From Candidatus Thorarchaeota archaeon (lineage in GTDB: Archaea; Asgardarchaeota; Thorarchaeia; Thorarchaeales; Thorarchaeaceae), in contig JAIZWL010000005.1 of the NCBI GenBank assembly GCA_021498125.1, positions 62,001-126,000 on the forward strand: 64,000 nt of DNA, given 5' to 3'. The notes under the pieces are model-generated. The model was not told the origin of the DNA. It saw nothing but the letters and a program-made list of their open reading frames with translations, and searched no databases. Shown here piece by piece: positions 34,756 to 43,693 of this stretch (positions are counted from its first letter, which is position 1; the number at the start of each line of letters is the position of its first letter). Made by a program: the position numbers and the translations under genes.

Positions 34756-35445
34756 GTGCAGGGCGTCGCAGAGATACTCTTCCAACTCGGGGCAAGTTTC
34801 GGAGTTGGATTTTACACAGCCATCTCGCCGTGTCTCTTTCCTCTGCTACCGCTCATGCTTCTGAGAACACTGCAATCGGAAAACTCACGACGCAGAAGCG
34901 TCGCTATCACGATGACTCTGGTGTTGGGGATTCTGAGCTCGCTGGGGGTATTTGCTATTATCTCCGGCCTGATCGGGATCTTTCTGCTCCAGAATCATAA
35001 CTTACTCCAAGCGGGGCTCGGAACACTCCTAATCTTTTTGGGATTTGTGACCATGTCTGAGCGCCTGAGAAATACACTCCACCTTTCAACTCTGAGTCTG
35101 ACCAACCCACCTGAAACTCCTACCAGCCTGCTGAACGTCTATTTGATCGGACTCGGTTATTCCCTTCTCGCAGCGCCCTGCTCCGGCCCCGCACTTTTAG
35201 GAGCATTCGTTCTCTTCGGTTCAAGTGGCAATGTCATGATCCTCATTCTGATGTTTATTGCGGTTTCTGTGGGTGTGACTATCCCCTATCTCGTACTAGG
35301 TCTGGCAAGCGGTGAGGCGCGTGACAAGATCACCACGAGTCTAACACATTCGGCACACAAGGTAGAGATCATCGTGGGTGTCCTTCTCATTATCATAGGC
35401 ATTATTCTTGCCCTGCCTTACTTTGGGATATTCCTTCCAATTTAG
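34756..35445 (+). CDS. CcdA/DsbD-family thiol-disulfide transmembrane protein
   Basis: 229 residues with six transmembrane segments. The two redox Cys are in the characteristic places: TAISPCLFPLLPLMLLR and AAPCSGPALLGAFVLF. CcdA transfers reducing power from cytoplasmic thioredoxin to exported thioredoxin-like proteins such as the TlpA-like neighbour. Start: GTG 34756 is 5 nt after AGGTGA; GTG 34747 is an alternative. Confidence 0.88.
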   Translation: MQGVAEILFQLGASFGVGFYTAISPCLFPLLPLMLLRTLQSENSRRRSVAITMTLVLGILSSLGVFAIISGLIGIFLLQNHNLLQAGLGTLLIFLGFVTMSERLRNTLHLSTLSLTNPPETPTSLLNVYLIGLGYSLLAAPCSGPALLGAFVLFGSSGNVMILILMFIAVSVGVTIPYLVLGLASGEARDKITTSLTHSAHKVEIIVGVLLIIIGIILALPYFGIFLPI

Positions 35446-35525
35446 ATGAAGACGGTGTGCCAGTGCTGGCTCGGGAAAAAATGTTTTGTCTAAATTTATG
35501 TGAGTCAAGTTACCTTAGAACATAA

Positions 35526-35534
35526 TCTTAAATC
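35526..35534 (+). promoter_or_regulatory. TATA box CTTAAATCC
   Basis: CATAATCTTAAATCCG places a TTAAAT TATA element ~40 bp before ATG 35568. The expected transcription start (~35555) lies after the upstream ATG 35547, which supports the shorter start for the following gene. Confidence 0.4.
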
Positions 35535-35567
35535 CGTTCTAGTGAAATGTATAAGTGTGGCAATTAT

Positions 35568-35921
35568 ATGAAAGAAGTGACAATCAAGGATGTTGATATT
35601 TATTCTATTTTGCGCTTTTTTCTCATGAACTATTCGAACTTGTCTAAGGAGAAGTGGCGATGTGGCAATCAATTACATGCGATATTCGTCCATATTAATA
35701 ACTATGTTTCATGTTCTTATAGTCCACAGACCTTTGTCATTTATGTAGAATATGATCTGGAACGCAATATCGGACGGATTAAGATTCAATCGTCAGGCCG
35801 GAGACAAGGACGAATTATGAGGTGGAAATGTGGTACGGCTGATAGTGCAGAAGAAATCATATATAAAAAATTAGTCAAAGCGGTCCACAGGTTGCACGGG
35901 GAGATCACTCTTACGAATTAG
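35568..35921 (+). CDS. Small hypothetical protein, paralogue of 43183-43503
   Basis: 117 residues, α/β. The strand pair FVIYVEYDLERNIGRIKIQSSGRRQGRIMRWKCG is closely matched by IVVVEYDLERNTGLVTISASGGKKGLLGLDWG in the gene at 43183. Both end with an amphipathic helix rich in Lys/Arg/Glu (AEEIIYKKLVKAVHRL). Not recognised beyond that. TATA at 35526. Confidence 0.6.
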   Translation: MKEVTIKDVDIYSILRFFLMNYSNLSKEKWRCGNQLHAIFVHINNYVSCSYSPQTFVIYVEYDLERNIGRIKIQSSGRRQGRIMRWKCGTADSAEEIIYKKLVKAVHRLHGEITLTN

Positions 35922-36024
35922 TGCGATTCGAACTTGTTCCTACGGCGATCATTCGCACGATTCTCATGTTATGAAACAGTTATAATGAGCCATGTATGAT
36001 AACTTCTAGATTGGAGTTAAAAGA

Positions 36025-36477
36025 ATGGCCGGTTCGAGAAAAAGTGCGATGCTGTTTCTCACTTCTGCGATATTATTGTTCATTCAGAGTGGGATCAGTG
36101 CATTTGGTTTTGAAAACGGAATCGGTGCGATGGCTGCGGGAGCCCTTGCATTTACAATGATCGTGGCAATGTGGTTTGCAACCAAGGGCCGTTTTGCAGC
36201 GGTGATGGACTATTCCTATACTGACTCACCAAACTATGATGGCACATATACGCGGACTTCTACTTACCGGGACACAGGGGAACGCATTCAGATGACCCCT
36301 TGCTGTGGGATTGGTGGTGGCATAGTCATTATTGCAATTGCGATACTGTTTGCTGGTGAATTAGCAAGTGATATGACCATCTTTCTAAGTCCGGCGTTCC
36401 TTGCAGGGATCCTTGCATTCATTGCAGGAATCATTTTTGTTATCGAATACAAAGGGTCATGGACTGCGCATACCTAA
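36025..36477 (+). CDS. Small membrane protein, unknown function
   Basis: 150 residues with four predicted transmembrane segments (about 8-27, 34-52, 95-113 and 120-140). Between spans 2 and 3 is a polar Tyr/Thr-rich loop (DYSYTDSPNYDGTYTRTSTY) followed by PCCGIGGG. No family recognised. Confidence 0.65.
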   Translation: MAGSRKSAMLFLTSAILLFIQSGISAFGFENGIGAMAAGALAFTMIVAMWFATKGRFAAVMDYSYTDSPNYDGTYTRTSTYRDTGERIQMTPCCGIGGGIVIIAIAILFAGELASDMTIFLSPAFLAGILAFIAGIIFVIEYKGSWTAHT

Positions 36478-36532
36478 TGCACAGGTCTCTCGGTTTACAT
36501 GTGACGTTCCCAACAGATCACACAAAATTATA

Positions 36533-37303
36533 TCAAAGAAATAAATCAGATTCGGGGTCTCGCAGAATATCCTTCAGAGACGAATCAGTAGAGACCTCAT
36601 AGTCTATTCCTCGGACTAGCACTACCGGAATTTGTTCGTTCGCCTGACCCATAAGGAGTTCCGCAGCAGCAGCAATCTCATCAGCCACACATACTAATGA
36701 TGACTTTAAGGTTCGGCCGTAGAGATCCGTCATCCCGGCATTCTTGGTGAACGGGCGCATACCGTAGAGCCCGATACAGGTGTTTACGGCATGTCTGCGC
36801 CAGGGTCGCCCCTGTGTATCCGAGATCAGTACAGGCACATGAATTCCAAAGGTCTCGTGAATGGACTCACTGATCTTTCTTGCTGATGCATCAGGGTCTC
36901 GCGGAAGAGCGATCACATGACCGGGAGGCGCATTACTTGAATCCACTCCGGACATGTCAGTGATGATCCCACTCTTTGTGCGAGTGATGAGTACGGGTCG
37001 CTCCCTGATGATCTCCACAGCCTCCAGAAGGGCAACTTCGACGAGTCGTTCATCCCTTTCAATTGCATGTGCTATTCGCCGTGCTTTGTCTGAGACCTTG
37101 ACCTCATCAAGAGCATACATGGCTCCCTCGGCCAATGAGACGATCTTGTGAGTCACCACAAGAATATCTCCAGCCTTTGGTCTGATGGACTCTTGAAGTG
37201 CGGAAGATATGATCCGAGGGAGATTATCCCCTTCTGCAATGGGCGGTATCCCTTTGATAGGAATCAGCGAATAGGTCTCGCTTGTCACTTTATGTTGCCT
37301 CAT
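36533..37303 (-). CDS. cofE: Coenzyme F420-0:L-glutamate ligase (CofE)
   Basis: 256 residues, full length. SLIPIKGIPPIAEGDNLPRII, KAGDILVVTHKIVSLAEG, RTKSGIITDMSGVDSSNAPPGHVIALPRDPDASARKI, PVLISDTQGRPWRRHAVNTCIGLYGM and TDLYGRTLKSSLVCVADEIAAAAELLMGQ are the CofE blocks that bind GTP, F420 and glutamate. It adds glutamates to F420-0. This shows the organism makes or modifies F420, which matches the FrhB-like and luciferase-like proteins in the window. Confidence 0.93.
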   Translation of the reverse strand: MRQHKVTSETYSLIPIKGIPPIAEGDNLPRIISSALQESIRPKAGDILVVTHKIVSLAEGAMYALDEVKVSDKARRIAHAIERDERLVEVALLEAVEIIRERPVLITRTKSGIITDMSGVDSSNAPPGHVIALPRDPDASARKISESIHETFGIHVPVLISDTQGRPWRRHAVNTCIGLYGMRPFTKNAGMTDLYGRTLKSSLVCVADEIAAAAELLMGQANEQIPVVLVRGIDYEVSTDSSLKDILRDPESDLFL

Positions 37304-37321
37304 GAGGATGCTTCTGTCTTA

Positions 37322-38023
37322 CTAGTCAGGCATGGTTTCAGATGAATCATCTTGTTCAAGTTCGCGGATCTGCATCTCTTCGATACTCTGGCCTTCGCCG
37401 AGACCGGCCTGCAATGCGAGATCCTCGGGGATCGCACGAAAGAGAATGAGACCTCCAATGATGTTGATGGTTGCTTGTAGAATGTTCCATGGAATCAGAA
37501 TGATCCCAATGTGGACAGCGAGATCAACAGGCAGTCCATATGCGACCGGAAGCAGAAGTGCGTTCACGCCCAGCATGCCTATCGCTCGAAAGACCGCCCC
37601 CACGATGAGACCTGAAACTATGCGGACTCTCTCTGACCGAAATCGATTCGGAATGATTGCTCGACCTAAAAAGAATCCTAGAACAGTGAGTGCTTCAGCC
37701 GTGACTTTGAATGTCGCCCCGATCGGGTTCCGATACCCAATAGCAATTCCCATGATTCCGATTGAGACGAATGAATAGACGAGACCCAGACCATAGAGCA
37801 CAAAGATGATGGGGATACCAGTCCAATCAATTGTGAAGCTGGGCACCTCTGGAACAAGTTTGAGATCGGTGATGCCCACTATCGGAAATATCTCGAGAGC
37901 CGCGACCATTGCAGAAAAGACGGATAGTAGGGCTATGCTTTTCGAATCATGGCGTACATGAATTCGTCTTATGATAGGCATGGCAGTTTGGTTGCCGTTC
38001 CGCTCTAAAAAGATGACGCCCAT
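37322..38023 (-). CDS. ECF-type transporter S component-like membrane protein
   Basis: 233 residues with about six hydrophobic segments starting ~residue 27 (SIALLSVFSAMVAALEIFPIVG) and ending ~205, then a charged, acidic tail. The early helix with Ala/Ser-rich 'LLSVFSAMVAALE', the loop VPSFTIDWTGIPIIFVLYG and the following gly-rich helices resemble substrate-binding S components of vitamin ECF transporters; the vitamin cannot be assigned. 18 nt upstream of cofE in the same orientation. Confidence 0.6.
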   Translation of the reverse strand: MGVIFLERNGNQTAMPIIRRIHVRHDSKSIALLSVFSAMVAALEIFPIVGITDLKLVPEVPSFTIDWTGIPIIFVLYGLGLVYSFVSIGIMGIAIGYRNPIGATFKVTAEALTVLGFFLGRAIIPNRFRSERVRIVSGLIVGAVFRAIGMLGVNALLLPVAYGLPVDLAVHIGIILIPWNILQATINIIGGLILFRAIPEDLALQAGLGEGQSIEEMQIRELEQDDSSETMPD

Positions 38024-38115
38024 GGGTCAGGGGGATAATGTGAGGGAAACGTCCCTGTAGGAAACCTTTTCACCGACTGATGTATTGAACATGGAAATTG
38101 AAATGGTGATTGATA

Positions 38116-39861
38116 ATGTTTCTATCAAGGTCAGAGACTTATCCCCTCGATCAGATGATTGATGTTGCATCTGGAAGAACGAGGGCTGACCTCGTTCTAA
38201 AAAACGCCTCAGTTGTAAATGTATTCACGGGCGAGATTGACGAGGGAGATGTTGCAATATATGGTAATTATGTAGCAGGTGTTGGAAAGTATGAGGGCAA
38301 TGAAGTTATCGACTTGAAGGGCAAGTTTGTTGTTCCTTCATTTATTGACGGTCATGTACATGTTGAATCATCAATGGTGATGCCCATTCAATATGCTCGT
38401 GCAGTTGTACCGCACGGTACAGGAGCTGTCGTTGCTGATCCACATGAGATCGCAAACGTTCTCGGGATTGAAGGAATCCTCTACATGAGTAAGAGCATGC
38501 GCGGTGGGCCACTGGAGTTCTATATCATGGTCCCATCATGTGTCCCGTCAACCGATCTCGAGACCAATGGCGTAGCTCTTGATTTTCTGGACATCAAGCC
38601 GTTACTCACAGAACACTATGTCTTGGGACTTGCAGAGGCTATGAACTATCCTGGAGTCATATATCGAGACCCCGTCATCTTGGACAAGATCGCTCTTGCA
38701 CTGCATATGGAGAAGCGAATTGACGGTCATGCCCCAGGTATTGATGGTTACGATCTTAATGCCTATGCTGCCGCACGGATCTCATCAGAGCACGAATGCA
38801 CCACCTTTGAGGAGGCCAAGCGCAAGCTCGCTGTTGGAATGCATATTCATATCCGTGAGGGATCGACTGCGAAGAATCTTCGCGCACTTGCTAAGATCAT
38901 AACCCCTGACACGGCAATGTTCTGTAGTTTTGTGACCGATGACCGTAACACGCTGGACCTGATCGCAAAGGGGCACATTGATTCAATGATACGCGACGCC
39001 ATTGCTCTTGGAATCGATCCCATTCTTGCTATCAAGGTGGCGACCATCTCTACAGCGAATCACTATGGGCTTCAATATATTGGGGCTGTTGCTCCGGGAT
39101 ACCATGCGGATCTTACCGTTCTTGGTTCACTAGAGAAGGTCGATGTGAAGATGGTCTTCAAGCAGGGAACCCTGGTTGCAAAGGACGGTGAGATGGTTCG
39201 TGAGTTTGGATCTCAGGAAGCCCCCCGCCTCAGACGTTCTGTTAACATTCACTGGCTCGAACCCGAAGACTTCCAAGTCAAAGCACGCGGTGACCACATG
39301 AACGTGATTGGCATGATTCCGCATCAATTGATCACTGACCGACTGATCGAGGAGACCCGAGTTGTTGATGGCCTCGCAGTCCCCGATATCGATAGGGATT
39401 TGGCAAAGATCGCCGTCATTGAACGTCATAATGCCACCGCACCACGCGCGATCGGGTTTGTGAAAGGTACGGGGATAAAGGAGGGAGCAATGGTCTCATC
39501 GATCGCGCACGACAGTCACAATATTGTGGCAATTGCCACGAACGACCATGACCTGATCGAGGCTGCGATCCAGATCGTACGAATGCAGGGCGGGATTGCG
39601 ATCGTCCGTGATGGCCAAGTTCTTGCATCTCTGCCGCTCCCAATTGCCGGGTTGATGTCTGACCGCCCTATTGAAGAGGTGAGCGAGAAGATCAAAGCAC
39701 TAAAAGAGGCAGCACACAAGATCGGTACCACTCTTGACGATCCCTTCATGGCAATGGCATTCATGTCGCTTCCAGTGATTCCGAAATTGAAGATCACAGA
39801 CCGTGGCCTAGTCGATGTTGAACGGTTCAGGCTCATTGATCTGTTTGATGTCTCTGAGTGA
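38116..39861 (+). CDS. Adenine deaminase (AdeC/Ade2 type)
   Basis: 581 residues, full length. Metal-binding SFIDGHVHVESSMVMP, HGTGAVVADPHEIANVLG, VPSCVPSTDLETNG, IDGHAPGIDGYDLNAYAAARISSEHE, and a C-terminal half with NATAPRAIGFVKGTGIKEGAMVSSIAHDSHNIVAIATND are the adenine deaminase blocks. It converts adenine to hypoxanthine plus ammonia in purine salvage. Start: GGTGAT then ATG 38116; TTG 38110 is an alternative. Confidence 0.94.
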   Translation: MFLSRSETYPLDQMIDVASGRTRADLVLKNASVVNVFTGEIDEGDVAIYGNYVAGVGKYEGNEVIDLKGKFVVPSFIDGHVHVESSMVMPIQYARAVVPHGTGAVVADPHEIANVLGIEGILYMSKSMRGGPLEFYIMVPSCVPSTDLETNGVALDFLDIKPLLTEHYVLGLAEAMNYPGVIYRDPVILDKIALALHMEKRIDGHAPGIDGYDLNAYAAARISSEHECTTFEEAKRKLAVGMHIHIREGSTAKNLRALAKIITPDTAMFCSFVTDDRNTLDLIAKGHIDSMIRDAIALGIDPILAIKVATISTANHYGLQYIGAVAPGYHADLTVLGSLEKVDVKMVFKQGTLVAKDGEMVREFGSQEAPRLRRSVNIHWLEPEDFQVKARGDHMNVIGMIPHQLITDRLIEETRVVDGLAVPDIDRDLAKIAVIERHNATAPRAIGFVKGTGIKEGAMVSSIAHDSHNIVAIATNDHDLIEAAIQIVRMQGGIAIVRDGQVLASLPLPIAGLMSDRPIEEVSEKIKALKEAAHKIGTTLDDPFMAMAFMSLPVIPKLKITDRGLVDVERFRLIDLFDVSE

Positions 39862-39894
39862 GGCGATGCGGAGCAGCTCCACACCTCTTGCGGA

Positions 39895-40749
39895 TCACGC
39901 GGATGTGACGAGCTGCTCACTCTTTCTCTTTTTTATCTCTTCTTCAGCGAACTTGAACTGTTTGTATTTCTTGTAGCCCACTTTGATGGCCATGATAGAT
40001 CCTGCAAGGACTAGAATCATCGCAGTGAGAAAGCCTCCAAGAAATATGGCGATCAGAGTAGTATTTGTGAAGGAGAGAAGATTGAAGAATAGACCTCTGA
40101 ATACCAAGTATGCGACTTCTACGAACAGCAGTACAAGCAGGATTATTCCTGAACTCAGTTGTCGTTCGTGAATGTACACTTGTAATGCGACTTGCATTAT
40201 TATTGCGGAGAGAAGGTTCCCAATGATGCTGAGGATGATCATCAGGTCTCCGGGGAAGAAATAGTATGGAATGTTACCAGCTTGGCCCCATGGAGTGAAA
40301 TACTGGATATAGAATAGTGATAGGATGAACATGAGCTCTAGGAGCATAAAGATGATCCCTCCCAGACCTGTCACCCTGAGAATCACATTGTCAATATGAT
40401 CCGCCCAGTCCATATTGGTGAGCCGCTGATATTCTTCGTCTAATGGTCGTGCCCATTCGCTGGCCTTCACGCATGCAGGTTTTCTGCAATTGACTATGGT
40501 GAGCAATTTGCCACCGTAATCTCCCACTCGACGTTCCATGCACTCTTCGCAAATGAGATCGCCACAGACATGGCAAACGCCCTTTGCAAGCCTGCCCGGG
40601 TGATTCACACAATCACGACTCTGGCTCGGGCCCAAGACTGGACTGCCACAATACTCGCAGCGATTCACTTTGTCTTCATATTGGATGGTGACCTGTCCTC
40701 CACAGACCGGACACATGATCGTTCGTGGATGAGTCCCTGCCTCTGTCAT
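39895..40749 (-). CDS. Zinc-ribbon and B-box-like zinc finger membrane protein
   Basis: 284 residues. Residues ~10-40 are a CPVCGG...CEYCGS zinc ribbon, residues ~46-105 a B-box-like finger (CVNHPGRLAKGVCHVCGDLICEECMERRVG ... CRKPAC), and the rest has about four transmembrane segments and a Lys-rich tail. The neighbour encoded just upstream shares both zinc modules. Start: GGAGG 8 nt before ATG 40749, directly behind the upstream stop. Function unknown. Confidence 0.72.
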   Translation of the reverse strand: MTEAGTHPRTIMCPVCGGQVTIQYEDKVNRCEYCGSPVLGPSQSRDCVNHPGRLAKGVCHVCGDLICEECMERRVGDYGGKLLTIVNCRKPACVKASEWARPLDEEYQRLTNMDWADHIDNVILRVTGLGGIIFMLLELMFILSLFYIQYFTPWGQAGNIPYYFFPGDLMIILSIIGNLLSAIIMQVALQVYIHERQLSSGIILLVLLFVEVAYLVFRGLFFNLLSFTNTTLIAIFLGGFLTAMILVLAGSIMAIKVGYKKYKQFKFAEEEIKKRKSEQLVTSA

Positions 40750-40751
40750 GA

Positions 40752-42203
40752 TCATGTCCTCCTTACATAGTTGTCATACTGGTTAAAGAGACCATCCTCA
40801 CGTATCCGCAGTGCGGGATTTTCCGGTCTTGATTTCGCACGTGCCTCCCACGAGCGGTGTCCTGTTCTCATAGGTGTAGCAGGAGCACGAACAGGCTTGC
40901 GGATTGCGATGCCACGCTCACGTGCCTCGGCAAGACTTACAAAGTCCGTATGCCGTATGATCCGAACCGCCTGAATGGTCACGCTAATGAGACCTGCATA
41001 GAACAAGAGCGGAATGATGACGATCCCTGCAAGAAGCATAAGAACGGCTACTGCTACGGGAATTGCAACTATGATAAGTATGAGAATTAATAGGGCCGAT
41101 GCCGCATCATCATTTCCGCCGCCCCTTGATGAACCCTTTGCCATGCTCGCTGCTATGCGAAAGCCGAATTCCAATACGTATCTCATGGACTTTGCATAGC
41201 CCTCTAAGAACCTCTTGTAGATCGAACCGATCTTACTGAATCTGCCGCCTGCTTGCGTGAAGAGTTCATCTATTGGGATCACGAGAGACGCGGTTGTGAC
41301 AGCAGGTCGATAACGCCCGTTGAAACAGGTCTCACAGAGAAAGATTGTGGACCCTTTCCATCGATCATCCACAGGTGGCTCTTGGGCGGTCAAGCACCTG
41401 CGACAAAACGGTTTACCACATACTGCGCAGGTTGTAGCTGCAAGATACTCGGGATGGTTCGTGCAAGGCACAAAGACACTACTTACGCCAAGCGTGACTC
41501 CACAGTATTGGCATTTGACAGTATTATCAGGCCCAATTTCTGAAATGGGAGTTGCACCACCACAGTTCGAACAGAGAATTGCCATTCCCTCTTTGGTCTT
41601 CATCGTTCGAACTTCTAAGACACGTTTTTCATCCTCTGGCGACAGTGGCTGTCCATCAGGGCCTAGAATTCTTGGCTCAAGCGGAGATGGTAAGATTCCC
41701 CGTTCGATCATTAACGCCTTGCGCTTGTCGCGTACGATCTTGACACCTGGCGGTGGTACTACTTTGTTCCAGCGAATTATGAGATAGAGCGCAAATGTGA
41801 GTTCAATGAGAAGGATCCCCAACGCAAGATTGCCCACAAAGATATCGAGCGTGTACCCAAAGAACGGGAACGTCCAGTGATACCCGATTCCTCTCCAGTA
41901 GAGAAAATAGCCACTCAGTATCACTGCCATTAGGCTGTATAGTATCTGAGCAATGACCGCGTTTCGTCGGAGATCGTCCACATAGTTTCCAATGACTAAT
42001 CCAGGGACTGCGATTCCAAAGAACAACAAGAGAACATATGCTAGACCCAAGTCTGCTAGCTGTGGAAGCCCGTTGATATATGCTGCCAAAAGTCCGATGC
42101 TTGCAAAAAGACCCAATAATCCAAAGAGCATCTGTGTGAGTCCGATGAATCTTAAGCCTCGTGGACGATCAAGGATTGTATCGATCTTACCATCCGTCTC
42201 CAA
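40752..42203 (-). CDS. Membrane protein with internal zinc ribbon and B-box-like finger
   Basis: 483 residues. About five N-terminal transmembrane spans (20-150), a charged linker, a zinc ribbon (CSNCGGATPISEI...CQYCG, ~212-240), a B-box-like finger (CTNHPEYLAATTCAVCGKPFCRRC...CETC, ~248-300), then two further hydrophobic spans and a basic tail. Modules match the downstream gene in reversed order relative to the membrane parts, so the pair looks like a duplicated or co-evolved system, translationally linked (TGA overlaps near ATG). Confidence 0.72.
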   Translation of the reverse strand: METDGKIDTILDRPRGLRFIGLTQMLFGLLGLFASIGLLAAYINGLPQLADLGLAYVLLLFFGIAVPGLVIGNYVDDLRRNAVIAQILYSLMAVILSGYFLYWRGIGYHWTFPFFGYTLDIFVGNLALGILLIELTFALYLIIRWNKVVPPPGVKIVRDKRKALMIERGILPSPLEPRILGPDGQPLSPEDEKRVLEVRTMKTKEGMAILCSNCGGATPISEIGPDNTVKCQYCGVTLGVSSVFVPCTNHPEYLAATTCAVCGKPFCRRCLTAQEPPVDDRWKGSTIFLCETCFNGRYRPAVTTASLVIPIDELFTQAGGRFSKIGSIYKRFLEGYAKSMRYVLEFGFRIAASMAKGSSRGGGNDDAASALLILILIIVAIPVAVAVLMLLAGIVIIPLLFYAGLISVTIQAVRIIRHTDFVSLAEARERGIAIRKPVRAPATPMRTGHRSWEARAKSRPENPALRIREDGLFNQYDNYVRRT

Positions 42204-42490
42204 ATTTCTCCACTCTTAAGTACGACGTAACCTGATTGTGTCCTGTATGACCACGTTTGCTATTTTACTTTTATGTATTGTAAACATCCATCTCTGTATA
42301 AATCGCATACTCGTGATTCAAATAATTATAACTTTTGAGACTCGGTATTCGGTTCACGACCAACGGCCTTATATTGGTTAAGCGATGAGTCACGATTAGC
42401 ATCTAGAATAATGAGGTAACGAGCCCTTTGAATCAGTCTAGTGACGATTCCCGAACTGACGCCCATCATATCGGATGGGTGGCAAATATT

Positions 42491-43081
42491 ATGCGAGCCC
42501 TTGAGCTTACTCATGGAGTCGAGATCGCCCGGCGCTATTTGGCCATGAATGCCTTTGACGGTGCTTTGACCATGCTTGGCCTTATTATGGGTGGGCTCTT
42601 GACTATCAATGCTTCTAATCCCACACCGGGATTCAATGCTATTCTTTTGGCAGCGGCAGGGACCAGTATTGCCATGGCAGTCTCAGGACTCAGCGGATCG
42701 TATCTTGCTGAGACCGCTGAACGCGAGCGTGAGGTTGAAGAGATCGGCAAAGCGATGTTAACAGACATGAGCCACTCGATGTACGCAAAGGCATCCCGGA
42801 CGACTTCGATCGTCGTCGCACTTGTAGATGGTCTCTCCCCGGCCGTCGCAGCAATGATCATCATTCTCCCGTTATTCTTTGTGCCCATGGGAATCTTAGA
42901 ATGGCAGATGTCCTTTTACATCGCAATAATAATCTCTATGCTCTTGCTCTTTGTGTTAGGTCTCTTTCTGGGATCCGTATCGAAAAAGAGTATTTGGGGC
43001 TATGGTGCCAAGACTCTCTTTGCAGGAATCCTCACAGCCATACTACTATTCCTCGTGTCATTTCTGACCAATGCTGGATAA
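42491..43081 (+). CDS. VIT1/CCC1-family-like membrane transporter
   Basis: About 196 residues. EIARRYLAMNAFDGALTMLGLIMGGLLT is the family's first-helix motif (MNAFDG) found in archaeal CCC1/VIT1-like proteins; SGSYLAETAEREREVEEIG and SIVVALVDGLSPAVAAMIIILPLF follow. Five spans likely. Family members move Fe(II) or Mn(II) into compartments or out of the cell; the metal is unassigned here. Start ATG 42491 has GGTGG 9 nt upstream; TTG 42428 (GAGGT 10 nt upstream) gives 21 more residues. Confidence 0.75.
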   Translation: MRALELTHGVEIARRYLAMNAFDGALTMLGLIMGGLLTINASNPTPGFNAILLAAAGTSIAMAVSGLSGSYLAETAEREREVEEIGKAMLTDMSHSMYAKASRTTSIVVALVDGLSPAVAAMIIILPLFFVPMGILEWQMSFYIAIIISMLLLFVLGLFLGSVSKKSIWGYGAKTLFAGILTAILLFLVSFLTNAG

Positions 43082-43182
43082 TTAAACCAAATAATTTGCG
43101 AGGATCTGCTGTTCATCGCATCACAGAGAACTATAAGTTCAAATCCAGAATGGATATTGTAGTATGTGGGGGTAATGCGAAC

Positions 43183-43503
43183 ATGCGAACCGTGTCACTT
43201 TCTGATATAGATATAAATAAAGTAACAAGTTTTTGTTCATCACACTATGGTAGAATAATTCGAAAAAACTGGCGTTTTGGCTCAAATATCGTTTCACTCT
43301 TTGTGAGCGACGAATATGTGCTGCGTACTAATAGCAATCAGACTATTGTCATTGTCGTAGAGTATGATCTTGAGCGCAATACGGGACTTGTCACGATTTC
43401 TGCGAGTGGGGGGAAGAAAGGCCTTCTAGGACTTGACTGGGGATCAGAACGCGCGGCGGAAAAGACCGCCGAGAAAAGAATCCGCGAGCTCATCGGTTCG
43501 TAA
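43183..43503 (+). CDS. Small hypothetical protein, paralogue of 35568-35921
   Basis: 106 residues. Shares the central IVVVEYDLERNTGLVTISASGGKKG block and the final Lys/Glu-rich helix with the gene at 35568. A run of G (43168-43173) about 9 nt before ATG 43183 can act as RBS; ATG 43150 is an alternative. A CTATAAG TATA-like word precedes it at ~43130. Confidence 0.55.
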   Translation: MRTVSLSDIDINKVTSFCSSHYGRIIRKNWRFGSNIVSLFVSDEYVLRTNSNQTIVIVVEYDLERNTGLVTISASGGKKGLLGLDWGSERAAEKTAEKRIRELIGS

Positions 43504-43517
43504 CAAGGTCGTCGTTA

Positions 43518-43545
43518 CCCCCGCAGTTATCCCCGTAAGGGGGGA
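43518..43545 (+). terminator. GC-rich hairpin after the small paralogue gene
   Basis: CCCC-GTAA-GGGG (inside 43525-43545), within ACCCCCGCAGTTATCCCCGTAAGGGGGGACG, forms a tight stem with a GNRA-like loop. It follows the gene ending at 43503. No strong T-run follows, so it may be an mRNA-stabilising hairpin instead. Confidence 0.35.
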
Positions 43546-43693
43546 CGTTAAGAGTGGAATCGATATCCTATAAGACACAGATGTTTTGATATTGATAATG
43601 CGTGTATTTTATCATACACTCATGTATTGGTATAGACGCAGGAAATGATGATAAGTCACGAACCCCAAGTTCACCTGCTGCGGAGGTGTTTCT

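Noticed and set aside
43130-43150. GTTCAAATCC resembling a tRNA T-loop
   Set aside because: No complementary T-stem, anticodon arm or acceptor stem can be built around it.
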